Source: Trichoplax sp. H2
Lineage: Eukaryota > Placozoa > Uniplacotomia > Trichoplacea
Direction of reading: 5' to 3'
Assembly: GCA_003344405.1 (NCBI GenBank)
Contig: NOWV01000025.1
Span: forward strand, 496,001-560,000
Length of the DNA: 64,000 bases
Of this stretch, positions 1 through 22,651 are shown piece by piece. Both the position numbers and the translations under genes were made by a program. The notes under the pieces are model-generated. The model saw only the letters and a program-made list of their open reading frames with translations, did not search any database and was not told where the DNA came from. The stretch's first letter is position 1, and each line of letters starts with the position of its first letter.

Positions 1-3000
1 GTAATCTTTTACCTTGCAAGATCTAAATCGCGATAATAGGTTAAGAAATATACAGCATGCCATATGCACAAAAATGAATGTGAAATATCCATGAATTATA
101 AACTGTAGTATATCTAATTTACATAGCACAAAACGAATATTATCATGGGAGTGACAATCACTTTATACTTCTTAAAGCTACGGTTGAATTTTATCGTTAT
201 GGAAAAGCAATTATTTATGAAATGATGAAGGATTTTAATGATTGGCATCAAAGATATTGATGGATTCGTATTAGTTATTATGCAGCTATTTTAAAATTAA
301 TGAAATATCAGTAAATAACAGTAAGCTACTAAATTACAAGTAGAAACTTTATAGCATAACTATAATTATCTTCTATCTGAAGTATATAACCGCGAAATCA
401 ATGCTAATTTGAGTCTGTGATGGACTTAGAAGTGAGACATGATGACAGAAAAGAAGGACCATTTCAAGTCAAAAAATTACAAGTCGGATAGTAAATGATG
501 TTACAGTCAGACTATGGTGATTGTGTAAATAAGCATCTACTGCTTAGGAAACTACAGTTCTATTTTGTAAATAAATTTAATACTAGTAAAAATACATCAC
601 TTTGATGCCAGTTAACTTAAGTTATCGGTAGAAAATATATATAAAGTTCAATTATCCGTCAGCGATTTACACTAGTAATATAAATCATAGATTCATCAAT
701 ATCTAAGGAATAGTATCTTTTTTATATTTATTGATTAATTATCGATCAGATATTTAGTGTCGCATAATTGAAGGATTGTTCCTGAAAGTGTCTCTAAATA
801 GACTATTTGCTTTTAAAGACCTTATGAAATTTTCCATATTACTGTAGTACAACACTCACCAGGTAAATAACTGTCAGAAACGCATATTGAAACTTCTCCA
901 TGATAAGTAAATTTAAAGAGATCAATTGTAGTAATGAAAGGCAGTTTTAATACTACAAAATATTGCTTGAAATTTTAGAACAAATTTTCAGGTCTTTGAC
1001 CTTTAATCTTACAGATAATCACTTGGAAACGTTTATAACCACATACTCAATTATTCATAAGGAAGAGGACCTAATTATAGCCGAATTAATTAACTTCAAT
1101 AAATGCATAAATACAGTTTATCATTTAAAACTTTGAATGTATCTACAATATACTAAAGTATATCAGATTGTTCTGCCAGTGTGGATATTCTGGACCAATA
1201 TAGTACATTACATTATTAAAGTGGCTTTTTACTTGGTTACTTAAACTGAAATGACGAGATTTATTAGTAAACTTACATTTTTTCTATTTTACTAAGCTAT
1301 TCTCTCTAAAATTGCCTAGAATTTGCGTCATTTCCATCATCAGAACGATATTAAAAGCAGTTATAATTACAGAAATAGTTAATTTTTAGACTATTTACTC
1401 GTACTAAAATAATCTTATCATAACATATTATGCCGTGACCCATAAATTAATTATTTTATTCAACAAGATTTATTGTAGTTATCCATTTATACGAAATAGA
1501 ACTCGTATCTTGCAGAATTTGTAACTGAAGTAAACTAATCCGTTCCGATAATTATAATTAAGGTCATGTCCATTGGTCAACAAATCCGAAGCACAAATAC
1601 CGAGAAAAGAAAAAGGCCTTTATACCAAATTAAGCTAATTCTCGCATTATTATAAGCCAAATCTAACGAGAAAAGATACAGTTTGTCATAAATAAATCAT
1701 AACCATATCAGAATAGAAGAATCTTTAAATAAGCATTGTGTTACCGAATAACGTAAGAATTTTACGCGCAGTAATAGTGTTTTACTTTATTCACTTTTAA
1801 ATTATATGCTATTCTTAGAATTTGATGTAACAAAATTGAAGCTAGATCAATATTCTATTCTATTATTTATAGTAATTGATTATTACCACACTTCAGTTAA
1901 TCCTTTATACCCTTTATAAGATTTTAATTCTGCTGCCATGTGTGTTTATATAGAGGTCTTCTTTGCTTTTACTCTGAAGCTATCCTGTCTATTAATTTAA
2001 AATTTTAATTTCTACCTAGATTAAACATGGGTTAATGCTAAGTCTTCTTAATCTGGATATCTGAAATAGCGATTGGTCTAGACTATTAATTACGTTATAA
2101 TCTTCAACAATAAAGCCATTTCTTAGCTTATACAGATTCAATCGGTTTACGTATTTTTAAGCGAAAGTCAATCTATTGACGATAATTGGTACAGTTAACT
2201 TTGTACATATTTTAACTCCATCTACGCTACAGTATTCTTTAAAATTGATAAGCATAAAAAATTGCTTTCAGAAGCGTATTTTTATTAATAATGGTATTGT
2301 GTATTTCTTCTAAACATGCAATAATGTCTCCAGTTGATTAATAATTAAAATATATCGTCAAATACTTGCACACTAGCTAATGCATATAAATGATGAAAAT
2401 TACTACAGATTTAATGAATTGGCAGGATTACTGAATTCAAATTATTTTGAACAAGTTTAATATTTTTGCACTATGGCTTTCAAATAAAGAGTGATTACAA
2501 TATCCATAGATTTAGTAAAGCAGTAATCCAGATTAATAACTCCAATCATTTTGATTGGCTTAAAACGTGTTTACTAGACTACTCATATCGGCAACCTATT
2601 TTTCGTGCTCAATACAGCGGTTCTCCTTTGGATACCTATCGAAATGTAGTAATTCGATTAGCTAGCTAGCCAACTAGCCTGCCTTGCCGACTTGTTTTAA
2701 GATTTTGTAGAACTCGGTACCTGATTATTAATCAATTATAGGCGCCTTAATAATTTAATAGCAATTACACCGTGTTAATTAATTTTTATATCAATTTCCG
2801 CCAGCATGCTGTCTATAGCAATTAATATGGTCATTTCTACAATATCTGTTGAAAAAGCCAAGTAATTTTCTGCAAATAGATTTATTTACAATACTCTGTA
2901 GGATATTGTATGCTAAAGGCAGCAATTTCGGTGAAGCTAAAATTCTTCGCTTAATGTAGTGCTATGCAGACAAATCCACGTTCGTCTGTAAAACACTTTT

Positions 3001-6000
3001 TCTAGGACGACAATAACTTCTCCGTTTATTACTCAAATGCGGTAAAAAAATTACGAATAAAACATTGTGTGCTAGGTAATACGCGTATTTTTCTAAATAG
3101 GAGAGATTTTAAGTTGGGAAACAGTCACTTAGATTGCATTTTTTCAGTGCGATGTTTTTGTAGCAATTTTCTGTGGCTTTATATCATACCAGCATCGACG
3201 GATATTTCTGATTACTGTATAGTGGTCACTATTGGTTCGAATATCATTAGGATTTGAAATTGGCATCGCAAGAAAAGCTTGCTGTGTAAAGATTTTATGA
3301 ATCTCTAAATTTCTGATCATTTCTAAACCAGTATCAAGTATTTGTAATCCGATTGATACAATTTTGTAGCAAAGTACAGTAGAAAAGTATTGTCTGAACA
3401 AGTATTCTGAAATAATTGCTGGTAGATGCAATTGCAATTTGTTATTTACTGTATATTTGTTAAACCCCTTTTCTTTTACCTCATACTTTTGAGACAGAAA
3501 ATTTTTTCCAAGCAACTCTGTAATTTCATAACATTTGTTTTTAAGCCTGACTTTCATTAAAACTAAAAATAGTACATCGAGTATTGGATAACATTAGGTA
3601 GAATACTAACTTGCAAATCGGTTTCATATGAGTTTATGATTTCGCATTAGATGCGAAGGAGTTGATATTACAGTAACGTTAATAGATTACATTTTATCGG
3701 AATTACAAATGCTTTTATTCTCTGATAGTTGTATTTTCTACGGTGGTTATTGAGAATGCTTCTATATTGCTAGGGGTAAATGTATACTAAACATAAGTTC
3801 AAGTTCCTATTTAAAGATATTCATAGCGACAGCATATGGGTTTACCTCTTTCTGAAACAAAATTCAGTTAGTAAGAGATTCTATTAGTATTTGTTACAAT
3901 CCTTTCTATGACAAAAATTTTTATTTGCTTTCAAGATGTCTAGCTCTAACCATAAGATTTTCGATTACACTAGTAGCGATTCTATAAGTACAATAGTCTT
4001 ACTAGAACTTCCTACCACTTTTAGGGTATACAAGTTAGAGCCTTATCACTGAAACAACGGCATAAAATCATATACCACATCGTTTTATATTCATTTAATA
4101 GTTACTCAAGAATGAAACAGGTTAAGATTATTTATCCAATCAAAAAGTGATAACTCTAGCAAATGTTACAACAGAACTTTCTTAACTCTAGTCTATTTCT
4201 CTAAATTACTTAATGTGTAAGTGTTTAGATCATCTAACAATAAAATATTAAGAAGTACTACAAATTCATAAATCACACAGCATAACCGGTGCTTTATTGA
4301 TGGCACATGATTGGAAATGCTCCCATAGTTAAAATACAGGATCATAACAGTAGCCTATGATATACATTCAAGGATCAAGATAATACGATAGTATAGGATT
4401 AACTTAACGAGCGCTGACCTTACCTCCAGAGAATGGTTCCATTTAATTTCTTCATTTTCGCATATAATACAGCAAAGAAGTGCAATTAATATCATTAAAT
4501 CACAACTTGTATACGTTCAAAGATTGATTTACGAACGAATAAGAAATAATATACTTTAGTCGCGTAGTAGAGCAATGAAATCCATTGATATTGATGTCTG
4601 ATGGATAAAAACTATAACAGGCTAACAAAATTTGAGACGTGGTAATTCACTAGCGTCCTAGGATGTAGTTAATGTTATTTTTTCTACTCTATAGTTAATT
4701 TACTTTGTTGCTACCGGTACTAGATTTCAAGAAGATAAAAAAATTCCTACTAAAACTTGTAACAGCTTGCCTATGGATCAATAGTTTATTGATCATAGTT
4801 AATGTTTTTCTTCGTCAACAATGATCCATTTTATAGTTCGCTACCTAACCGTCTAAGTCTTTAGAGTTAGCTCATAGGTAGACGATTAAAAAATTTTCGC
4901 ACTGTATCACACCAGCAAATTGATGAATTCTGCCCTCAATTGATAATTTTACTTAGCTGCTATGTGTATATTGGACATGTACCAACCATACCTACTCTTA
5001 TCGCATCTGAATAATAATGTTTTGATTGAATTTAGCTGCAGTAAAAGATCGATTAAAACAATAATAATAACAATTTATTCTCTGCATGAAGGTTACAATG
5101 CAATAGAGTATACTAATAGCGCCTGATTTCAGTCTATACGAGCTGTACAGTACATAGACAGGCGATTTTATGATATCCATTTTCCAGCATGTTGTTGTTT
5201 TCTATGCTGTGTGTGGCTTTAAGCTAATAGTAATAATACTCGTATGAATATCAAATATTTCGACGTAAGAGTTGTGATATATTCATTTATTTTCTAGTCT
5301 ACAGTATTATTGTTATACGACAACCACGATAAACTTATTGACTATAGCATAAAAAGTTCAAAAGGTACCGTACTAGGATATTGTGTGAGAAATCGAGTGA
5401 ATCATGTTCTTAGCTTGTCTAATCTATTTTTGAAGATGCTACCGTTTAAATCATGTACAAGTTGGAACTTCTGATATATCTGACAATGGACTAGTGTGAT
5501 AGTATGGGTCAATGTTTTCCAACAAAGTTGCAGAAAGCTCTAATCGAGTTGAATACAACTATTATTAGAAAGATCTTAGAACGATCCCAGAAAGAACTAG
5601 CAACTTATCTGAAATTACTTACTGAAATCCTGATTCTAGCCTTTGCAGCTACAATCAGTATAACAACATTATACCAGTATTTTACATATCCACGGATTGG
5701 GAATCCTTAGGGGTGCTATTCCAATTCATTAAGCAACATGGTCAAGTCTGATTTTTGACCCCGAATCAATGAATTCATTAATATAATTAATTATCATTAC
5801 AATATATTGCATCCTTTGCCCGCTACGTCATGAGTCTAATTCATATTGTTCCTGTATAAATTAAAATGATATTTATTATGCAAAGTCATTCTGATATTTA
5901 GTTACTTTTTTCGTCAGTATAACAATCGTTTTACTCTATAGTTACGATTTATCGTTTTCATCTATGATTCAAACGATTTTTTCCACAGTCATGGTATAGC

Positions 6001-7046
6001 AGTCAAGTTAAGCTGAACGATTAACGCTGTACTAAATAACGATTTAATTATAGGGACTTTGAATGTTGAAAGACTTTCCCTGGTCACATAGATCACGTAA
6101 GTACAGAATTTTTGATTTTAAATCATCTAATTCAACGCTACTTGGCTAAAAAAAACATCATAGACAACATAGATAGTAACAACATTACAATTAAAATAGT
6201 CTACGAATTCAAATTTTATTCCTATCGACTGTCATAGAGGCTCAAGAACTTGATTGCCATTCTATTTTTGTACGAGATAAATGTAAGGCGTATTAATATT
6301 AGTTCAAGTTATACAGCTCTTATAATCACGATATGAATGATTGAGTGTTATTTCTACTTTCTTGTTCATTACTGTTATCCTGCCAGTGTTGACAGATAAA
6401 CGATCAGACTGTAATTGAACAGTCTACGAACCTAAATTTTATTTGCGTTGGCTACGATAGAGAAGAAAGAGTTTGATTTTTTATTATTTTACTCTTACAT
6501 TAGGTAAATTTAAGGCATGCAAGTTATGCAGCTGTCGCATGACGATATTCATCATACTGTTCTACGGTCTATATCTCGTACATTACTTTTACCCTTACTG
6601 ATGTTAAAAGATCATCCTAAAATTGAATCATAGAACTGTCTTATGATGTAAGATTAGTTTAGGCGATAGCTTTTAATTGTAATAAAGCTGTAGAATTACC
6701 AACGGTCTAGATGTAATAGCTAATTTTAATAGCACTCGATGGGATTGGCTTTTATTCACTAATGATTCATTTCTTGTAATCTATTTGCTATTTAGTAAGC
6801 ATGATTTAGCCATCTTTATTAAGTTAATCTTTCTGTAGCTCAGTACCTAGCGTTCATAAATGATAATAATAATTATCACTTCTATTTTAGCTAAATAACT
6901 TACATTAAATAGTGCTAACTTAAGTTCTAAACGAGTCATGTCGTACTGAATCAAAAAGGCTTGATGTATTTTAACACCTATAAATACTAGTAACTGTTTT
7001 CAGCGTATAAAATAATATAGACTGCCATACTTTTGGCCACTTTTAG
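1..7046. other. Gene-free stretch, left end of window
   Basis: I recognise no gene here. The sequence is AT-rich and stops are frequent in all frames. The longest open frames are a minus-strand frame of 137 codons at 3144-3557 and a plus-strand frame of 68 codons at 5504-5710. Neither shows a family motif or convincing splice-site support, so I do not call them. A degenerate tandem repeat is listed separately at about 6.2-6.6 kb. The palindromic GTAC repeats that fill other intergenic parts of the window are essentially missing here, apart from a short stretch near 5143. Confidence 0.6.
6198..6643. repeat. Degenerate tandem repeat, period about 223 bp
   Basis: Two diverged copies start with the shared words AGTCTACGAA and AAATTTTATT, at 6198 and again at 6421. 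Further matching blocks follow in the same order, for example AAGTTAT-CAGCT and ACGATAT. The copies are clearly related but too diverged for a recent duplication. No coding frame is preserved. Confidence 0.5.
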
Positions 7047-7667
7047 ATGTCAAATTCACTACTGATATTAGAAAGTCAATTAATCTCGATCTTTTTACCT
7101 GTTATTAGTACATCTTTGCCACAAGGAAAGGGTATCCCATCTGTAAATATGCACCGCTACACACCGCGAGCGAAACAGCAAAATAATCAAGGTAAGATTA
7201 TCGAACGAGTAAGACTACAAAATAATTTTGCATTAGCCATCCGTTTACATTTTAAAAGATTACAAGACCAATTTTAAAACTACATATAAGCTATAATTAA
7301 TAACTTCTCCTATCTCTGAGTTTCTAATTGGCTTAATTTGTTCTACTACTGATACAATTTTTTTCTTTCATCCATGTATCTGAAGATAAAGTAATCGAAT
7401 CTACTAACTTCACGGCAATTTCTAAAAATGGTTATCAAACAGATGAGTCAATGACTAATTTTTCCCACAAATTGAATCGGATTCAAGCAGTCATTGACCG
7501 TTGTTGCTTTACCATCACTGTCCCTATTTTCATAGCCTTTTCATCGCTATTAGCTATTGTTGGTGCGTTTTTGACAGAAATAGCATTTCTAATTATAATG
7601 CAAATCCTTGCTCTGGCATATAGCTTAATTGAACTGGTGGTAATGCTTCATTTTAAAATTTTATTCT
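7047..7667 (+). CDS. Doubtful two-exon coding segment, possibly Cys-loop channel-like
   Basis: Two open segments have phase-compatible splice sites. Exon A is 7047-7191 (acceptor TTTTAG, donor GTAAGA) and exon B is 7443-7667 (acceptor AAACAG, donor GTAAGT). Joined, they read through without a stop across a 251-bp intron. Exon A contains NMHRYTPR. It recalls the N-x-H-H-R-(S/T)-P motif that follows M3 in nicotinic-type pentameric channels. Exon B contains QAVIDRCCF followed by a long hydrophobic stretch, recalling the xVIDRxxx start of M4. Against this, the M3 helix expected between the two motifs is missing, no ligand-binding domain or M1 is found upstream, and T-rich DNA makes hydrophobic frames by chance. 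It could be a pseudogene remnant or coincidence. Confidence 0.18.
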
Positions 7668-7886
7668 GTAAGTATGTTAGAGGTGTTGATCGCTGTTATG
7701 TTAGTTGTAATCAACTGCTATCGTTTGTGAGTTACTACTATGTGCTATGAATTATCTCTTGCCTGCTGACTTTAATGATACATAATTTCGGACACCTTAG
7801 GATAAAGCTTATCTTAGCCAAGCACTATCCTAGTACCATTTACGAATCTGGAAATATTTAGTTGAATCTATGATAATTATACAATT

Positions 7887-8110
7887 ATGACTGTCATCAT
7901 GGCAGTAACTTTTGAATTTTATACCATGTCATTTCAATTGATATTTTTGTATCTAGTACTTCTTGAACTTGGTGAAAATAATTCTTTTTAGTTATGACAG
8001 GACAGTAACTCTTGACACCTTATAGCATGTCCTTTGAGGAGTTAATCTAGTACTTACTCCGCTAGTATGATTAGCTTATCATGGCAGAGACGTTAGTTTA
8101 AAGCATATGA
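7887..8110. repeat. Degenerate tandem repeat, period about 100 bp
   Basis: The block CAGTAACT followed by a CATGTC block and TCTAGTACTT occurs at about 7903 and again at about 8003. A weaker third copy begins near 8079 (ATCATGGCAGAGAC). The copies are strongly diverged. Confidence 0.45.
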
Positions 8111-8927
8111 AGTCCATCTGCCTTTGATTAGCTTAGTTTCTTTTCACCATTTCAAATGATAGCGTTACGATCGACATTCTCATACTCGCTTACTTTAATC
8201 TAGATATCGCTGTATCTATGTGGATGCTAGAAAGCTTCTTTGATTAGCTATAATAGTATCATCTATTTTCATTTGAAGCACTTTAAAATCATGTTATTAC
8301 TTGTATTTCTAGGTTGGCAGTGGCGAAAAAGACTCTCTCGTCAGTCACTTGGGTATAAACAAAATACACAAGACAGCTGATCATTTTTTTTCTTCATGAT
8401 CAATGTTATTAATCGTCACATATATTAATATATTGAAATTACGAAATCTGCTATATACCTCTATAACACCTAGCATACCTTAATACCGAATTAGTAAAGT
8501 TGTCATTTTTATCTAGAATAGATCATTTGGTCTCGGCATTTCGCTGTAAGGACCATATAAGAAAGTTTGCTAAATTACATGAAATGATTTCGCAAAGACC
8601 TTAATCATTATTTAACTTTTATGAGTAATTACTGTACTGAACGACACGTTTAATTTCATCTTGACTTTTTACAGTCAGGGTAACTAGCGGGCTTACTGAA
8701 AGTGAGTTATTTATCCATAAGTTGGCTTTTCAATGTTTCTTGGACTGTACTGTACTGTATTTCTGTCATAGCTTTGCTACAATTTCACACTCGATCATTT
8801 CCCTAGGACCGTATATGATGTTGGTCACTGTACTCTGCCATAACGACGAGAAAAGATGATATAAATTTTGCACGACACGATTAAACATTGATTATGTTAC
8901 CAAAACAGAGTTTCAATCTTACAATAA

Positions 8928-9216
8928 GTGTTGATTTATATTACTATCCGATTTGGTAGCAGACTGAATTCAGTAATTAAGAGTTGGGTTATTTCTGGAG
9001 ACTGGTATCCATATCTCGAACTCTTTCAATAAATTATAGTAAAAACCAATAACCAATAATGTAACATAACCAGTGTTGATTTATATTACTAGGTGATATG
9101 GTAGCAGATTGAATTCAATGATTAAGATTTGGGATCATTTCCAGATACAGGTATCCATCTCTCGAATTCATGCAACAAATTGTAGTAATGCGAGTAACCC
9201 ATTGAGTGATAACCAC
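8928..9216. repeat. Imperfect tandem duplication, period 145 bp
   Basis: Copy 1 starts at 8928 and copy 2 at 9073. Both begin GTGTTGATTTATATTACT, then share TGGTAGCAG(A)xTGAATTCA, a TTAAGA-TTGGG block and GGTATCCAT-TCTCGAA in the same order and spacing. Substitutions are scattered through both. It is non-coding as far as I can see. Confidence 0.75.
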
Positions 9217-10159
9217 GAGCAAAAGTTGACAGAAAGTAGTGATTGCGTATATAGATTCGATGGGATGATGGAAAATTGCATTTTTTAAAATCGTTTAATA
9301 GAGTAAATACGTATGTCAAAGTAATTACTAGGAATAATTGCACGGACATGCAGTCATGTAATTTCATAACGTAATTCTAAGGTATGCAGAAAAAGATTGA
9401 AAAGTAAATGTAAATCGAGAGCAGCTATCTGATGCATTAATGCCTACAGTATCTATAGTTGATACATTAAGGATTGAATAAAGTTTTACTTTCTGAATAT
9501 GTGTACACTGTACAGTACTGTATGCATACGTCGCTGACGTTTGACAACAGTCTTAAAAAGAGAGAATACCTTCGTAGGCAAATATTTATACAAGACTGAA
9601 TAGTAGCTAGGCAAGTAAACTCTTTTGTTATCATTAGATCATTACATCGGTAGGTTACGACTATTCCTGTCGATGTTTCAAAGATTGTTCCACTACTTAC
9701 CAGCTTTCTGAAGGGCATACTATTAGTAGCATTTCAGCAAGTGTAAGAGAGATTGACGAGTCGATCCTATACCTATACAATGCAATATACACTTGTACAG
9801 TCAGTATATGTCGGTTACTGTTCTTGAAAGTTGGAAATTACTAAGGTAGGCTATAATGTGTATGATAGTACTAGAGTATGAAAACTTTTGAACCATAGCT
9901 AAAGTAGTCCATGGAGGTCAATTGAGTATCGACAGACGCTCTAATTGACGAGATTAATGTTCAATTGCATGAAATTCTATAGTTATAATGCATCAATTCA
10001 AGTGGCAATGGACAGTCCATCTCATGATAATAACGACACCCTCTGTCCATCGTCGATTTCAATCAGATGTGGGTTTCAACACTATAGCACTAAGCAGTGG
10101 CATGCTCTCTTAAGAAAAAAGGAGTAGAAGATCGGCTCTCGAGTCTACTTTGCGACGAG

Positions 10160-10184
10160 GATCATCCATACTTGATGGATGATC
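10160..10184. repeat. Perfect 10-bp inverted repeat (hairpin)
   Basis: The arms GATCATCCAT (10160-10169) and ATGGATGATC (10175-10184) flank a 5-nt loop. The hairpin lies about 1.8 kb upstream of the PI4KA start. Confidence 0.8.
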
Positions 10185-10431
10185 AACTCCTTGAAGTTGC
10201 AGTATATATTGTTTGGTTTTCTACACATCCTCCTACAGCATTGCCATAATATCATTTCGTCCATTCTAGTAGTACTATGTATTGAAAGTGTGCTAATACT
10301 ATGAAATAAAGCACTAAACGCTGTAGCATCATTGCGACCTAATCAAGGTTTACTTCTATCGTCTACCGACATCGTTTTGACTTTAGAGTGAGGCCGCCGC
10401 GAAGCAGAAATAGGAATGTCTATTTCTGCTT

Positions 10432-10639
10432 ATACTGTACAATCTACAGTACATTTCTACTTACATTTCTACGTACTGTACATACTGTACTGTACTGTAC
10501 TGTACTGTACTGTACAAGTGTCTACAATCTACAGTACATTCTATAGATTGCATTCTATAGAATGTCCGAATCCTTACTGTACTGTACAGTACATTGACCG
10601 TGACAAGTGGCGAAAAGAGCACAGTACTGTATCGTACAG
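10432..10639. repeat. (GTACW)n palindromic repeat cluster upstream of PI4KA
   Basis: Dense GTAC tetramers are separated by single A or T residues. The cluster includes a perfect (TGTAC)6 pentamer array at 10486-10515. Because GTAC is its own reverse complement and the spacer is A or T, both strands carry the same motif. Open frames through the cluster are artefacts of the repeat. Confidence 0.85.
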
Positions 10640-10769
10640 AAATTTAACTACGGATTCGAAATCTTCAACTAATACACTATCGTTTGAATTACTTTTTTTA
10701 CATGATTTGATCAATATTAAAGCATTTACAGTACTTAATTAATAATCTGGAACGAAAAAGATCTCGCTC

Positions 10770-11335
10770 TGTACAGTACAGTACAGCATAGTAGTGTACC
10801 TTGTACTGTACAGTGTACAGTGTACAGTACTGTAGTTGAAAGTCACTGCCTCGCCATGGACTACAAGTACTAGAAAATCTACAATCTACCTGGACTGGAC
10901 ACTCCTCTGGACGGACAGACATTTGGCCTACTTTGATTCATCAATTGTGCCAAACACTTCACTATGACACTACTTTAGTATGCAGAACGGTCAATTCTGA
11001 ATGGACTAATTTTTTCTAAATTAAGTAAGATTACATTGTATTCCTTTGCCTGATACTAAGCTCTGCTTGGAAGCAGTCACTGTAGATCATGAATGTTATT
11101 TAAATGAATACGAGTGATTTCGAAAATAGACACAGAAGATCCATACTGAGTAGCTATTTTTCGACCATATCTGGCATCAAAGTCCGTCCATCCGAGGAGA
11201 GTGCTCCATCCAGTGGTCCATGTCCATATTGTCCCTGTTCCCTGCCCTGCCCTGCCTGCCCGTCGGTGCTGTCAATTGGTACCGGTACAGTACCGCAAAG
11301 TTGACACTGTACTGTACAGTGTATAGTACTGTACC
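10770..11335. repeat. Further (GTACW)n blocks upstream of PI4KA
   Basis: Blocks at 10770-10834 and 11281-11335 repeat the GTAC-A/T-GTAC pattern. Non-repetitive DNA lies between them, locally GC-richer at 11170-11270. The last block ends about 630 bp before the PI4KA start codon. Confidence 0.8.
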
Positions 11336-11378
11336 ATATCAAAGCGATCACTCGACATTACCATCGACTGCAATACCT

Positions 11379-11408
11379 TACTCAATCTTACTAAGGTAAG
11401 ATTGAGTA
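11379..11408. repeat. Perfect 13-bp hairpin upstream of PI4KA
   Basis: The arms TACTCAATCTTAC (11379-11391) and GTAAGATTGAGTA (11396-11408) are exact reverse complements around a 4-nt loop (TAAG). The hairpin lies about 560 bp before the PI4KA start codon. There is no downstream T-run, and this is a eukaryote, so it is not a bacterial-type terminator. Confidence 0.9.
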
Positions 11409-11947
11409 GTCTATAGTACTGTATGACGGTAGCAGTGAGCAGTAGACCCTCAACTAGACACAACCCTGGCGCGACTGTAGTTCCAGTTGGCCAACTCCAA
11501 GACGGATCAAGAGACCAAAGCCAGAAAGGCTGCCCAAAGTGGACAATCTATTTCAGAATTCAGTTGAAATTCTCCCTCTATTCCATTAGTGACATCCATT
11601 AACGGATTTACCTACGCTTGGTCGATTCATTTCCTGCAAGTAAAGTAGTGGAAATTCCCTTGTTGACCATAGTAAGTCTGCAATTCAATGTATTCATTGA
11701 GGATTCATAGAATGGGAAAAATGCCGGATAGTGGATAACATCACTGACGGCTGATTCCATTGCTAGGTTACCGTAAATTTGTCTACTATACGATCCTCAC
11801 GAATAAGTAGAAAAACACCAGGAGACGATTGTCATGATTAATAAATAAATAAAATAGTAGTTGAAATAATTACCTAGTCCATAAATTGATTTCCTTCTTT
11901 CTTATAGTGTCCAAACTGTTTAAAATTTAAAATTTAAGACAGCTTGA

Positions 11948-11966
11948 ATGGAAATAGTGGATAGCC

Positions 11967-11980
<14 letters not shown>
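11948..11980 (+). promoter_or_regulatory. Short upstream ORF overlapping the PI4KA start
   Basis: An ATG at 11948 opens a 10-codon frame that ends with TAA at 11978-11980. It overlaps the inferred PI4KA start codon (11967) in another frame. If the transcript starts upstream of 11948, this uORF could reduce initiation at the main start. Whether it is transcribed cannot be seen from the sequence. Confidence 0.35.

Positions 11981-22651
<10,671 letters not shown>

Larger units (their letters stand above)
7668..10431. other. Intergenic, repeats only
   Basis: No gene is recognised. The region holds two degenerate tandem repeats (listed separately) and the first short GTAC-type repeats, at 8745-8760 and 9502-9523. 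Open frames in it are short and carry no motif I know. Confidence 0.6.

Noticed and set aside
3144-3557. 137-codon minus-strand frame near the left end
   Set aside because: No recognised motif, no clear splice or start context; a frame of this length can occur by chance in 64 kb.
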